Source: Nitrosarchaeum sp.
GTDB lineage: Archaea > Thermoproteota > Nitrososphaeria > Nitrososphaerales > Nitrosopumilaceae
Assembly: GCF_025699065.1 (NCBI RefSeq)
Contig: NZ_JAILWF010000002.1
Coordinates: forward strand, 124,001-188,000
DNA length: 64,000 nucleotides
Direction of reading: 5' to 3'
Shown here: positions 7,971-16,759 of the stretch, in pieces
How the letters are laid out: the number at the start of each line of letters is the position of its first letter
How positions within the stretch are numbered: position 1 is the stretch's first letter
Translations under genes and position numbers: made by a program
Notes under the pieces: model-generated
What the model saw: the letters and a program-made list of their open reading frames with translations, nothing else
The model's database searches: none
What the model was told of the DNA's origin: nothing

Positions 7971-8063
7971 TATGAATTCTATAATTTTGCATAAATATAG
8001 TGTTAATCAATTTTTGTTGGAAAATCTTCAAAACCTTTAAATCCTTATTGGCAAGACACTGAA

Positions 8064-8669
8064 ATGTTGACTATCGTAAGCAAATCAATCGATATTAAAA
8101 CACCTATAGAAAATGTATTTACCTATTTTGCAAGACCGGAACACGTTTCTGATCAAATCAAAAATGATGCAGTAGGCATGACTGTAATTCCTATGGATAT
8201 TAAAGAAGGAATGGGTGTAGGAACAACATTTAGAATAATTGGTGACTTTAATGGTAAACGATTAGAATGGGATTGTGAAACAACTGAATTTGTCAGAAAT
8301 GAAAGAATCTCTGCAAAACAAATTTCAGGACCATTTAAGCACTGGAAAATTACTAATGAATTCAAATCATTAGGTGACAATTTGACCAAAGTAACAATGT
8401 CTGTAGATTACGCAATGCCATTTGGTCCATTAGGAGCAATTTTGGATAAAGCAAAGTTTGCAAAATCTGCTGAACGTGGAATGGAAACAGCACTTTACAA
8501 TGTTAGAGGACTACTTGAAGGAAATGGTTCAATTCCAGTATACATCACATTAGATGCATACCAAAAATTACTTGCTGAAAAGAAAAAAATGAATGATGTT
8601 CCAGTTTCAACAGCACTTACTGCAATTCTTGAAAAATATGCTGAAATTGAAGCAAAAGCTCAAAATTAA
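8064..8669 (+). CDS. SRPBCC (START-like) family protein with C-terminal helical tail
   Basis: Residues 1-150 follow the polyketide cyclase/START pattern: SKSIDIKTPIENVFTYFARPEHVSD, then GTTFRI and EWDCETTEF strands, and a long C-terminal helix GMETALYNVRGLLEG. Residues 155-201 form a separate helical piece (VYITLDAYQKLLAEKKKM...) with a ribbon-helix-helix look. The family binds hydrophobic ligands. A TATA-like CCTTTAAATC about 25 bp before the ATG suggests a nearly leaderless mRNA. Ligand unknown. Confidence 0.75.
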   Translation: MLTIVSKSIDIKTPIENVFTYFARPEHVSDQIKNDAVGMTVIPMDIKEGMGVGTTFRIIGDFNGKRLEWDCETTEFVRNERISAKQISGPFKHWKITNEFKSLGDNLTKVTMSVDYAMPFGPLGAILDKAKFAKSAERGMETALYNVRGLLEGNGSIPVYITLDAYQKLLAEKKKMNDVPVSTALTAILEKYAEIEAKAQN

Positions 8670-8728
8670 ATTTTCATTTCTATAACAATCTTAAGATTAA
8701 TAACAACTCGAAGATTTTCTATTTTTGT

Positions 8729-8802
8729 GGGTCTATGGCGCAGCCAGGTAGCGCACCGGACTCTTAATCCGGTTGTCGTGGGTCCGAATCCCACTAGACC
8801 CG
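8729..8802 (+). tRNA. tRNA-Lys (anticodon CTT)
   Basis: A complete cloverleaf. The acceptor is GGGTCTA/TAGACCC with discriminator G, the D stem GCGC/GCGC, the anticodon stem CCGGA/TCCGG with loop CTCTTAA (anticodon CTT, codon AAG), and the T stem GTGGG/CCCAC. All stems are perfectly paired and no intron is seen. Confidence 0.97.
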
Positions 8803-8849
8803 CTTTTTTGTTAAATTAATTTCAATGTGAAAAAAATTTTAAAATAATT

Positions 8850-8930
8850 TTAATTTTGTAAATCTGATAATAATTCTAAATCTAATTCAAACTCTTTTGG
8901 CAATCCTTTCCACCAATTATTATCTGTCAT
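8850..8930 (-). CDS. Possible 26-residue microprotein after the response regulator
   Basis: ATG at 8930 opens 26 codons (MTDNNWWKGLPKEFELDLEL...) ending in TAA, 20 bp downstream of the response regulator stop on the same strand. The Trp pair and acidic amphipathic tail look protein-like rather than random. There is no independent evidence of translation, so this is tentative. Confidence 0.3.
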   Translation of the reverse strand: MTDNNWWKGLPKEFELDLELLSDLQN

Positions 8931-8950
8931 TCAAAATGTCTTGTAATTTG

Positions 8951-9364
8951 TTAGCTTATAGATCTTTCTAAATCTGGATTAGATGTTGAATTTTTATTCT
9001 CTGAACTTTTACAATATTTTTTTGCCAAGTTTAATAACTCATCTACTCCAATTGGTTTTGAAATTACCGAAATCAAACCTTGTTTAAGAGCTAGTTTATT
9101 TTTTTCATAAAATTCAGAATATCCTGTTACTATTACCACCTTTGCATTTTTATCAAATTCTATAATTTGAGAAAATGCATCATAACCATCCATTTTTGGC
9201 AAGATTCCATCCATCACTACTAAATCAGGACGTATATTCTTGTATTTTGATATGGCCTCCTCACCATCAATGGCTGTTTGAACACTAAATCTATTGATTT
9301 CCAGTGTTTCTACATACAAATTTAATAATTCTTCATCATCTTCAACAATTAAAATCACTGTCAT
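8951..9364 (-). CDS. Single-domain response regulator (CheY-like receiver)
   Basis: A 137-residue receiver domain without an output domain. Acidic pocket residues are Glu8/Asp9/Asp10, the phospho-acceptor Asp52 is in LVVMDG, the switch Thr is in VVIVTGYSE, and the conserved Lys103 is in ISKPIG. It is transcribed divergently from a histidine kinase 164 bp away and is very probably its partner. With no DNA-binding domain, it must act through protein contacts. The last 20 residues are a Ser/Asn-rich tail. Confidence 0.9.
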   Translation of the reverse strand: MTVILIVEDDEELLNLYVETLEINRFSVQTAIDGEEAISKYKNIRPDLVVMDGILPKMDGYDAFSQIIEFDKNAKVVIVTGYSEFYEKNKLALKQGLISVISKPIGVDELLNLAKKYCKSSENKNSTSNPDLERSIS

Positions 9365-9527
9365 GTTCTCAGTATGATGCTCTTAAGATATTAATTAAAT
9401 TTAGGATTGTAAAATTTAATACAAATAAGTAATTTTTCTCCTTCGCTAATCAATTAATGCGTAAATCTCACAAAAACATATTATCTAATTACTACACTAA
9501 TCTATGTGAAATTAAGAGGTTTCATTT

Positions 9528-11321
9528 ATGGATAATTTAGAATATAAACACAATAAAAGTAAAAAAGATCATAATCCCATTATTTTTCTAGCATCTGTTT
9601 TATTGGGAATAACACTCCTTTATCAGGTAAAGCCGTTTTTAGAAGACTCGCAATTTATCTTGATTTCTATCCCTGCATATGCAATTATTCCTGGAATATT
9701 GATTTTATTTTCATTTATTCTTACAATCAAATTATACAAACAGAATAATTTTCAATCAAAGGCATTTGCACTCTTTACCATAGGTGTTTCATTTTGGTTT
9801 ATCGCAGAACAAATTTGGTTTATCTATGAAGATATCTATAATGTAGATCCTTTTCCTTCAATTGCTGACATTTTTTATGTAGGTGCATATCCATTTTTTG
9901 TTGGCTTTCTTTTATTATCATTAAAGCCAATCAAAAAATTAATAACAAAAAAGATTTGGTTATTTGCCTTTTTGCTATCACTTTCATTTGTAATTCCATC
10001 TATGATAGGATATTTTAATTCATTTGATGAAGATGAAGGATTAGATGTTTTTTCCAAATCTGTTTTATTATTATATCCTATAATGTCTGGATTTCAATTA
10101 GCTCCTGCTATTGTTGGAATTTTGTTTATGGTAAAAAAAAGCATTAACTATTCATGGATGTTAATGTTGTTTGCATTTCTGATTTATAGTGTCTCTGATA
10201 CATTCTATCTTTTTTCAGAATTAAATGGCACATATCATGATGGACATCCTGTTGATGTAATGTATCTGTATAGTTATATTTTGTTAATATTTTCTGTTTA
10301 TAGTCGCATAAAAATTTCCAATAATTCTGATATTCATAATAATGAGATATTTTTTAATGAAAATATAAAATTTGAAACTATTACAAAGTATGGTATTCCG
10401 CTGACATTGATGATATTTTCAATGATTGTTGTTATCTCTATGATCAATGTGTTCTACTTAACTCCTCAAGAGGAATTATCAGTTGAATATGTTGTATTTG
10501 GAGTTATTGCAATACTTATTGTGTTTACTGTTATAATTCTCACAATTAACAGAAATCTCACAAAATTTGTTCAAATGAAGACTGTAGATCTTGAAAAACA
10601 ACGAAGTAGTTTAGAAGAGCTAATTGAAGAAAAAACACAAGCAGTACTCAAAGCTGAAAGATTATCTGCTATTGGAGAACTATCTGGTCGTTTAGCACAC
10701 GATCTAAGAAATCCATTATCTGTAATGAAAATGTCTGTTGATTTGATAAAACAACATCCTGCAGATGCAAAAATTTCTGATACCGTCATTACTAAAAGAC
10801 TTGAATTAATTGAAAAAAGTATCGATAGAATATCTCATCAAGTAGATGATGTGTTAGGTTATGTTAGAAATTCTCCATTAAAGCCTACTTCTGCATCTCT
10901 TAGAGAATTAATTTTAACATCAATTGACAAGGTCAACGTGCCACATGATGTTATAATTACTGTCTCAGATACTGATGTAATTATAACTTGTGATGTAGTG
11001 AAAATTGATGCCGTTTTCATTAATCTTATTGTGAATGCAATTCAGGCAATGAATCAGGGAGGTACACTTGAAATAAATATTAAAACATATGGTGATTATG
11101 CTGTTATTGATTTTATTGATTCAGGTTTAGGTATTCCTGAAGATTTTATAAATAAAATATTTGAACCTCTATTTACTACAAAACAAAAAGGAACAGGACT
11201 GGGTCTAGCTAGCTGTAAAAATATTATTGAACAACACAATGGAAGTATTACTGTAAAAAATAACCCAACTACATTTACAATCAAAATACCAAAAACATAT
11301 GATGAGTTAGGTAGACAATAA
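9528..11321 (+). CDS. Membrane-embedded sensor histidine kinase
   Basis: A 597-residue kinase. Residues 15-345 hold about nine to ten membrane helices with short loops, so sensing is probably within the membrane. A linker coiled coil (residues 350-380) leads to the HisKA domain with H-box SGRLAHDLRNPLSVMK (phosphorylated His391). The ATPase domain has N-box INLIVNAIQAMNQ, G1 IDSGLGIPED and G2 KGTGLGLASC. It faces a single-domain response regulator across a 164-bp promoter region. The stimulus is not evident. Confidence 0.9.
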   Translation: MDNLEYKHNKSKKDHNPIIFLASVLLGITLLYQVKPFLEDSQFILISIPAYAIIPGILILFSFILTIKLYKQNNFQSKAFALFTIGVSFWFIAEQIWFIYEDIYNVDPFPSIADIFYVGAYPFFVGFLLLSLKPIKKLITKKIWLFAFLLSLSFVIPSMIGYFNSFDEDEGLDVFSKSVLLLYPIMSGFQLAPAIVGILFMVKKSINYSWMLMLFAFLIYSVSDTFYLFSELNGTYHDGHPVDVMYLYSYILLIFSVYSRIKISNNSDIHNNEIFFNENIKFETITKYGIPLTLMIFSMIVVISMINVFYLTPQEELSVEYVVFGVIAILIVFTVIILTINRNLTKFVQMKTVDLEKQRSSLEELIEEKTQAVLKAERLSAIGELSGRLAHDLRNPLSVMKMSVDLIKQHPADAKISDTVITKRLELIEKSIDRISHQVDDVLGYVRNSPLKPTSASLRELILTSIDKVNVPHDVIITVSDTDVIITCDVVKIDAVFINLIVNAIQAMNQGGTLEINIKTYGDYAVIDFIDSGLGIPEDFINKIFEPLFTTKQKGTGLGLASCKNIIEQHNGSITVKNNPTTFTIKIPKTYDELGRQ

Positions 11322-11332
11322 TCTCGATATTT

Positions 11333-11887
11333 CTAAAGTTTTCTTAAAAGCGTAAATCTGCTTTTGTCTGGTTCTATTTCTTCATGCATATCCACATTAC
11401 TGATTATTTTTACTTTATACTCTAGCCATCTTTTTTGCATATTTCTAAATTTAGAATTATTATTGATTTGTTTTTCTGATTCGTCATATCTTTCACAGTT
11501 CATAATGTATTTTCTAGATACTCGATACATTTCAGAAATTCCTTTCTCTAAAACATCGTCTTCAAGATAGTTCAATAGCTGATGAGTAAATACAAAATCA
11601 ACTGATGAGTTTTCAAAAGGCAAGTCTATAATTGATGCTTTTTTAAAATTAACCGTTGGTTTTTTTGATTTTGCAATATCTAATGCGGTGTCGTTTAAAT
11701 CTGCACCATACACATCAAATGATTCAGGAAATAATCGTAAATCAATCCCGGTACCGCATCCTATCTCTAATACACTTGTACAACGCAATGAAACTACCAA
11801 ATCTCTGACAAACTTTGCAAATTCTTCATTGAATTTGTATTCGTTTTCGTTTGCATATTTATCCCAAAACTCTTTATCATAATTCAT
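11333..11887 (-). CDS. Class I SAM-dependent methyltransferase
   Basis: A 184-residue Rossmann methyltransferase. Motif I is SVLEIGCGTGIDLR, motif II the acidic end of strand 2 in VYGADLND, and motif III the stretch VDFVFTHQLLNYLED. The C-terminal part is short and basic. The fold is the methyltransferase-11/25 type. The substrate cannot be inferred, and the neighbours (histidine kinase, Cys-rich microprotein) give no clue. Confidence 0.8.
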   Translation of the reverse strand: MNYDKEFWDKYANENEYKFNEEFAKFVRDLVVSLRCTSVLEIGCGTGIDLRLFPESFDVYGADLNDTALDIAKSKKPTVNFKKASIIDLPFENSSVDFVFTHQLLNYLEDDVLEKGISEMYRVSRKYIMNCERYDESEKQINNNSKFRNMQKRWLEYKVKIISNVDMHEEIEPDKSRFTLLRKL

Positions 11888-11925
11888 AAAATGTTTTCAT
11901 TTGTCTTGTATTTGATATTATTTGT

Positions 11926-12087
11926 TTAATGTTGACACTTACAGGGAACAAGTTTTGTATCAAATGTGCAATCATGAGGTCCGTCTGATCTGTTATCCAT
12001 TGGAATCTCTTTCATGCAATCATCATGGCGACCTCTTCTACAAAACCAGCAGATCTCTTCTGTATTTCCAGTTGAGCAAGATTCCAT
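11926..12087 (-). CDS. Cys-rich 53-residue protein, probable metal binder
   Basis: ATG at 12087 opens 53 codons with seven Cys and four His: CSTGNTEEICWFCRRGRHDDC, then HDCTFDTKLVPCKCQH. The CWFC and CKC knuckles with flanking His resemble small zinc-ribbon proteins. It lies 43 bp downstream of the aminotransferase-side gap and ahead of the methyltransferase on the same strand. Its length keeps it below common gene-calling cut-offs. No family name can be given; a zinc or iron-binding role is inferred from the Cys spacing. Confidence 0.6.
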   Translation of the reverse strand: MESCSTGNTEEICWFCRRGRHDDCMKEIPMDNRSDGPHDCTFDTKLVPCKCQH

Positions 12088-12129
12088 ACTTGTATTGCTA
12101 TATTTGTGGGTAAAAAACTTCTTGGAATG

Positions 12130-13044
12130 TTAGATAAAGGTTAACCATGGTAAAAATCTCTCATCTTTTCCCATTGTGACATCTGAAAATAGTTTTTGTA
12201 ATTCTTTTGTGGTCTTTCCCATCTTTGCATTTCCAATTATCACTTTATCAATTTGTGTAACTGATTTTACTTCCGCAGCGGTTCCTGTCATAAATATCTC
12301 ATCAGCAGAATACAAATCTCCTCTTTCAAGATCTCTTTCTATTACATATCCGCCATTTTCTTCAATGATTTGGATTACACTATCACGCGTAATTCCTTCT
12401 AAACCTCCTGCTGAAAGTGGGGGAGTTTGAATTGTATTGTCTTTTACAATGAAAATATTCTCTGCGCTGCCTTCTGCAACTTTTCCATTTATGTTTAACA
12501 TTATTGCTTCATCATATCCATTCTCTAGTGCTTCGACTCTAGCTAGTGCAGCATTTGCATAGTTTGAAGCTGCTTTTGCCTGCATTGGTTGTGATCTAGA
12601 ATCAATCTTTATCCAACTTGAAACTTTACATTTTGCGCCAGAGAATTTTCCAGCCTTCCCTTCTCCCATGTTCCATTCCCAACAAGCAATTGAAACATCA
12701 ACTTTGTTTGGAGTTGGTGTAAGGCCCATTGTACCAAAACCATAGTATGCCAATGGTCTAATGTAGCATTCTTTTAACCCGTTAGCTTTTACTGTTTTAA
12801 TTATTGCATCTGTTATCTCTTTTTTTGAATATTGCATCTTCATAGAATATAATTTTGCTGAATTAAACAGTCTGTCTACATGTTCTTCTAATCTGAAAAT
12901 TGCTGATCCCTTTGGTGTATTATAACATCTAATCCCTTCAAAGATCGATGTTGAATAATGCAAGGCATGAGTAAGTACATGTACTTTGGCATCTTTGAAT
13001 GGTACTAATTTTCCATTCATCCAAATTTTGCCAATTTCCTTCAT
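12130..13044 (-). CDS. ilvE: Branched-chain amino acid aminotransferase (paralogue 1)
   Basis: A 304-residue fold-type IV PLP enzyme transferring the amino group between Leu/Ile/Val and 2-oxoglutarate. Visible are THALHYSTSIFEGIRCY, the Schiff-base Lys157 in MQAKAASNYANA, the EGSAENIF block (here VAEGSAENIFIV) and GLEGITRDSVIQI, with TGTAAEV near the C-terminus. Length and motifs match archaeal IlvE. A second, clearly different copy lies at 53968-54885. It is transcribed alone. Confidence 0.9.
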   Translation of the reverse strand: MKEIGKIWMNGKLVPFKDAKVHVLTHALHYSTSIFEGIRCYNTPKGSAIFRLEEHVDRLFNSAKLYSMKMQYSKKEITDAIIKTVKANGLKECYIRPLAYYGFGTMGLTPTPNKVDVSIACWEWNMGEGKAGKFSGAKCKVSSWIKIDSRSQPMQAKAASNYANAALARVEALENGYDEAIMLNINGKVAEGSAENIFIVKDNTIQTPPLSAGGLEGITRDSVIQIIEENGGYVIERDLERGDLYSADEIFMTGTAAEVKSVTQIDKVIIGNAKMGKTTKELQKLFSDVTMGKDERFLPWLTFI

Positions 13045-13166
13045 AGGAAAGAGAAAATATTATGCCAATTTAAAGAATATCTTTGGGATTGGTAGAATTT
13101 ATTCAAAATTGTTTATGATGTTGATTACTCTGCAAGTCCTAAATACAGCATAAACCAATTTAGATT

Positions 13167-13364
13167 ATGGAGTGGGTATTAGGTTTTTCTGCAATTATTC
13201 TTTTAATCGTGGGTTTGGTTGGTCAGGCATTTGAATTAAGAAAAATTAGAATTGATTCTACTCAACTAGGCTCAGCTAATATTTTTCTTAACAAGAAAAA
13301 TTTCAAGTGGTATGCAATAATTATTGTAGGCATGATTATTTGGTATATAGCTGAGCGTATGTGA
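13167..13364 (+). CDS. Small membrane protein, two helices
   Basis: A 65-residue protein with helices at about residues 3-20 (WVLGFSAIILLIVGLVGQ) and 47-62 (WYAIIIVGMIIWYIAE), and a positively charged loop between them (RKIRIDS, NKKNFK). No family is recognised. It is followed at once by a perfect inverted repeat and a promoter-like element for the RNA candidate at 13415. Confidence 0.6.
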   Translation: MEWVLGFSAIILLIVGLVGQAFELRKIRIDSTQLGSANIFLNKKNFKWYAIIIVGMIIWYIAERM

Positions 13365-13370
13365 AGATTC

Positions 13371-13391
13371 TATATAGATCACATCTATATA
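13371..13391. repeat. Perfect inverted repeat containing a TATA-like element
   Basis: TATATAGAT at 13371-13379 and ATCTATATA at 13383-13391 are exact reverse complements around a 3-nt spacer. It lies 7 bp after the preceding stop codon. The right arm with the following bases (CTATATACTT, 13385-13394) is a good archaeal TATA box about 27 bp before the GC-rich segment at 13415. It may be a promoter or operator, or a hairpin ending the upstream transcript. Confidence 0.6.
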
Positions 13392-13414
13392 CTTGAAAAT
13401 GCTAGTATTATTAT

Positions 13415-13503
13415 CGCGTGTTTAGGGTAACGCCGGACTAAATCTAGATAAGGTCCAAGAACAAACCCTTATTGGCGGTAAAGGTGAAAACCCTTAACGC
13501 CTC
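13415..13503 (+). ncRNA. Candidate structured non-coding RNA, unknown class
   Basis: The segment is clearly richer in G+C than its surroundings and holds no open frame. The 3' hairpin GGCGGTAAAGG/CCCTTAACGCC (13474-13484 with 13491-13501, loop TGAAAA) has nine pairs and two mismatches. GGAC/GTCC (13435-38/13453-56) is a second stem, and AGGGT/ACCCT (13424-28/13465-69) a third. CGCC at 13431 could compete for the GGCG of the 3' hairpin, so alternative folds exist. A TATA-like box lies at the correct distance upstream on the plus strand. It does not match 5S, SRP, RNase P or tRNA. Confidence 0.5.
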
Positions 13504-13513
13504 TTTAACTCAA

Positions 13514-14929
13514 TTAAATAAAATTAATCTTTGATATTTCTTGATGAATCACGTTTATAGCTTTTCTGATACTATCTTTAGAATCTTCAATCACAATAAT
13601 TATTCTTGAAGTCTCTTCTTGTGCATCCATATTCAAAATGTTTAATCCTACTTCACCAATCTTTGCACTAGTTCGTGATGCTACTTGTTGTACTCTCCAC
13701 ATCTCATCTCCGATTAGTGTTATTACCCCTCGGTTGTATGTAATTGATGCAAGTGGATCAAATCCAAGGAAATATTTTTCATTTCTTTTAACGTAATCTG
13801 CATCTAAAAATAATATTCTTGAAAATTCAACACCATCTTTAGTAAATGGTGATAAAATTATGTATTCGCTATAGCGTTTGTCTTTTTCTAATGATACTAG
13901 TAATTTCTGTGCTGCATTTGTTTCAATTTTAAAAATTGCACAATTTTCTTTTCCCGTTACAATCTTGATTGGATGACCGTTTTTACTATCTGGAACTCGT
14001 TTAATTGTAGTAGTTTTTGATGGTTCTTTCATATTTGTAACAATAATTGGCATATCTACTCCGTTTTCTACGATCTCTTTGATTGCAATAGGATCCAAAA
14101 TTTTCATTCCAAACATTCCTGCTAGTCTTGCTTCATTGTATGATAATTCATCTACTTCCGTCAATCCATTTTCAACAATTTTTGGATCTGCAGACACTAC
14201 AGAACTGTCTTTTTCAAAATCTATTCTGGTTTCATATTTTTTATGAAATAGTATTCCAAGATCAGCTGCAGTTCTATCGGAACCTCCTCGTTCATACGTA
14301 GTAACTACTCCCTCTGGAGTTTTTCCTATAAAGCCTCCAATTGCAACTACCTCGTTTTCATCTACTAGTTCAGCTGTTTTTCCAAGATTTTCTCTTGATT
14401 TAGATGCAAGAAAATTTGTTGATTCTATATTATGATCCGTTATTATTGGCCAGTCATCATAACTTACTGCGTTTGATTTTATTCCATTACTTCTTAGAAT
14501 ATGATTCATTACATGTGAAATTAGAATTTCTCCTGAAAATGCCAATGATCGTGAACGTACCTCATTTGCAAATTCTTTTTTTAATAATGCTTCATCTAAT
14601 GCCGTTTCAGCTTTTTTTAGGAACAAATCTATGCTTTTTTGACAATCTTCTTTATTTTCAGAATTTACAAATTTCATGATTTTTTCATAACATGATTTTA
14701 TGACATCCAAATTTGCTTTTTTACCACTTTCAACATTTCTTCCCTGCTCTAAGATTACATCTGTAAGTGAGCGTTTTTTTCCATTTTGAATTGTAAGTGG
14801 TGCTGAAAATACGGCAATAATTTTAGAATCTTTTTTTAAATCATTAATTCTGTCTATAATTAGTGGTATTGAAATGCCATCAATGCCAATAGCACTACCA
14901 CCAAATTTGGCTACGACTAACTTTGTCAT
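13514..14929 (-). CDS. lysC: Aspartate kinase
   Basis: It phosphorylates aspartate, the first step to threonine, methionine and lysine. The 471-residue protein starts KLVVAKFGGSAIG (the KFGGS nucleotide loop) and contains GFIGKTPEGVVTTYERGGSDRTAAD and the substrate loop EVDELSYNEARLAGMFGMKI. The C-terminal ~150 residues hold two ACT domains (VISLIGDEMW-like VITLIGDEMWRVQQVAS, and LNILNMDAQEETSRIIIVIE), so feedback control by an end product is likely. It is a single gene with its own promoter region at about 14940. Confidence 0.92.
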   Translation of the reverse strand: MTKLVVAKFGGSAIGIDGISIPLIIDRINDLKKDSKIIAVFSAPLTIQNGKKRSLTDVILEQGRNVESGKKANLDVIKSCYEKIMKFVNSENKEDCQKSIDLFLKKAETALDEALLKKEFANEVRSRSLAFSGEILISHVMNHILRSNGIKSNAVSYDDWPIITDHNIESTNFLASKSRENLGKTAELVDENEVVAIGGFIGKTPEGVVTTYERGGSDRTAADLGILFHKKYETRIDFEKDSSVVSADPKIVENGLTEVDELSYNEARLAGMFGMKILDPIAIKEIVENGVDMPIIVTNMKEPSKTTTIKRVPDSKNGHPIKIVTGKENCAIFKIETNAAQKLLVSLEKDKRYSEYIILSPFTKDGVEFSRILFLDADYVKRNEKYFLGFDPLASITYNRGVITLIGDEMWRVQQVASRTSAKIGEVGLNILNMDAQEETSRIIIVIEDSKDSIRKAINVIHQEISKINFI

Positions 14930-14971
14930 GATACTTTAACAAAAATAATTGGTTATCTATTAAGGATTGGA

Positions 14972-15994
14972 TCAAGATTGCATCAATTTTTTGATTATGT
15001 TGTATGCATTAATTGCTCCACTAGTCTGTACTGGATTTCTCCTCTGCTCTAGTTTTTCAATGATTAATTTGTCGATTTTGTAAATATCCTCAAAAACAAA
15101 CCCTTCTTCTTTTGCGTTATCTTCTTGTTCAAAATGCCCCTTTATTGGAATAAAAATCCCAGGCGTACCATACACTTTTGATTCATCTATAGTTGATTTT
15201 CCTGCAAGCGATACTATCACGTCTGCTGCAAAAATTATCTCATGGAGGTTATCTACAAATCCCAAATTTCTTACAGTTTCTCCAAATTTTTTATTCAAAG
15301 ATGGACCTAAAACTATTACTACATCAATATCGTTTTTTATTTTTGAAATTGATTCTATTGTTTTTTCAATTAGATATATGCCGGCATCTGTTCCTCCTAC
15401 TGAAATCACTATAGTTTTTTTATCAAATGAAAACTTTTTCCGAAGTTCGTCTCTAGAAAAACTTGTTTGTCTTACAATTGGTCCAACTCTTCTGATATTT
15501 CCCTCATCAGTCCCATTTTCAGGAATAATCACAGTATCGCAATTTTTCATAATTTTCTGCATAGATCTATTCATCCTTTTTTCAATAAATGATGTTATGC
15601 CATTTACAAAATTAGTTTGTATGATATCCGTAATCAAGACAGTCGGTATTTTTTTATTTTGAGCCACAGTAAGTGAAGCAAAGTCTTCATCACTTACAAT
15701 TAATCTTGGTTTATCTTTTTGTATGATCTCTTCAGAAATTTTTTTACATCTTTTATAGTATTGATAATAATTCCAAAGCCATCTAGTTGAATTTTTTAGC
15801 TTTCCGTTTTCTATAATAAATGATGGAGGAATATACACATCTTCAACTTCAAAATTTAAATTTTTTAGAATTTTTGTAGCACTACTTCCTGTGATAAATT
15901 TAGTAGAAATGTTTTGAAAATTATTTGCAATTGCTATGTCTCTTGTAACATGGCCTAATCCTATTGGACTAGAAAAAAAATCTAAATCTATCAT
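14972..15994 (-). CDS. GT-B fold glycosyltransferase (family 28/MurG-like)
   Basis: A 340-residue two-domain protein. The N-terminal acceptor domain starts FFSSPIGLGHVTRDIAIAN, the Gly-rich loop typical of MurG-like enzymes. The C-terminal nucleotide-sugar domain has VVISVGGTDAG, DVIVSLAGKSTIDESKVYGTPGIFIP and KGHFEQEDNA. These motifs fit transfer of an activated sugar to a lipid or glycan on the cytoplasmic face. Donor and acceptor are unknown. It lies 42 bp upstream of lysC on the same strand. Confidence 0.75.
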   Translation of the reverse strand: MIDLDFFSSPIGLGHVTRDIAIANNFQNISTKFITGSSATKILKNLNFEVEDVYIPPSFIIENGKLKNSTRWLWNYYQYYKRCKKISEEIIQKDKPRLIVSDEDFASLTVAQNKKIPTVLITDIIQTNFVNGITSFIEKRMNRSMQKIMKNCDTVIIPENGTDEGNIRRVGPIVRQTSFSRDELRKKFSFDKKTIVISVGGTDAGIYLIEKTIESISKIKNDIDVVIVLGPSLNKKFGETVRNLGFVDNLHEIIFAADVIVSLAGKSTIDESKVYGTPGIFIPIKGHFEQEDNAKEEGFVFEDIYKIDKLIIEKLEQRRNPVQTSGAINAYNIIKKLMQS

Positions 15995-16073
15995 ATTTGT
16001 ATGAAATTCTGATCAAATTTCTAGATTATTACTTGTCTCAAAGTTTAAATGGTTTTTAACAAGGTAGGTTTTC

Positions 16074-16148
16074 GGGCTCATGGTCCAGATCGGTTATGAC
16101 GTCGCCCTTACACGGCGAAAATCCAGGGTTCAAATCCCTGTGGGCCCA
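16074..16148 (+). tRNA. tRNA-Val (anticodon TAC)
   Basis: A full cloverleaf with acceptor GGGCTCA/TGGGCCC (one G-T pair), anticodon stem TCGCC/GGCGA with loop CTTACAC (anticodon TAC, codon GTA), T stem CAGGG/CCCTG and discriminator A. No intron seen. Confidence 0.96.
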
Positions 16149-16244
16149 TGTCCTTTTTTAGGAATAAAATTAGATGCAAATTCTTGTTTTGTGATATGTG
16201 TTGCAAGTGGAACTTTTTACAGAAATGGTTTTAGGTATTAATTT

Positions 16245-16676
16245 TCATGTTTCTTGATTCAATGTTTTTATTCTTCCTTTGTATTTTTCTTTGTACAAAG
16301 ATCTACAAGATGTACAACAAAAGAATCTCTCAAAATTTGCAATTTTAAGAACATGCGGTTTGTCCAAAATTGGACCCTTACACAAATCACATGTCATTTT
16401 TAAAATCATATTTTTTGTTATTTTTACATCATGTTTTTTTGTTGATCTTGTCTTTATGTTTTCAAAATATTTTTCAGTCTTGTCTTCAAGCATTCCAAGA
16501 TCAATTATTGGCGATATGGATTTTATCAATCCGACATTTACCAATCTCTCATATCTTGCTTGAACAGTAGGTGTACTTACTTTGATCTCTCTTGATATCT
16601 GTCTAAATGATTTTCTTCCGTCTTTTATCAGTGATTCAATTATTGCAATATCCATATCGTCTGGCTGAAATGGCAC
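16245..16676 (-). CDS. Lrp/AsnC-type HTH regulator with C-terminal TRASH metal-sensing domain
   Basis: Residues 1-55 are an AsnC-type helix-turn-helix (MDIAIIESLIKDGRKSFRQISREIKVSTPTVQARYERLV). In place of the usual ligand domain, residues 93-135 carry a TRASH-type Cys set (CDLCKGPI, then FFCCTSCRSLYKEKY). This build is known from archaeal copper and heavy-metal regulators such as Sulfolobus CopT/CopR. It is divergent from a membrane protein/YHS/glutaredoxin operon with a 14-bp perfect palindrome between, and very likely controls it in response to a soft metal. The exact metal is not known. Confidence 0.85.
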   Translation of the reverse strand: MPFQPDDMDIAIIESLIKDGRKSFRQISREIKVSTPTVQARYERLVNVGLIKSISPIIDLGMLEDKTEKYFENIKTRSTKKHDVKITKNMILKMTCDLCKGPILDKPHVLKIANFERFFCCTSCRSLYKEKYKGRIKTLNQET

Positions 16677-16707
16677 ATGCCTAATTACTTGTGAGAATAT
16701 TTATCAT

Positions 16708-16721
16708 TTTACAATTGTAAA
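16708..16721. promoter_or_regulatory. Palindromic operator candidate in the divergent metal-operon promoter
   Basis: TTTACAATTGTAAA is a perfect 14-bp palindrome centred between the regulator start (16676) and the CcdA-like gene. A weaker inverted repeat, GTACAC/GTATAC, follows at 16722-16740. Position and symmetry fit a dimeric HTH repressor such as the adjacent Lrp/TRASH protein. Binding has not been shown. Confidence 0.6.
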
Positions 16722-16759
16722 GTACACTATTATTGTATACGCATCTTCATAGATTATTC

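Noticed and set aside
11922..12113. 63-codon plus-strand frame between the methyltransferase and ilvE
   Set aside because: The opposite strand codes for a far more protein-like Cys-rich microprotein.
13415..13503. 5S rRNA, SRP RNA, RNase P RNA or tRNA-like gene
   Set aside because: None of the conserved cores of these RNAs is present and the length is wrong; kept as unknown ncRNA.
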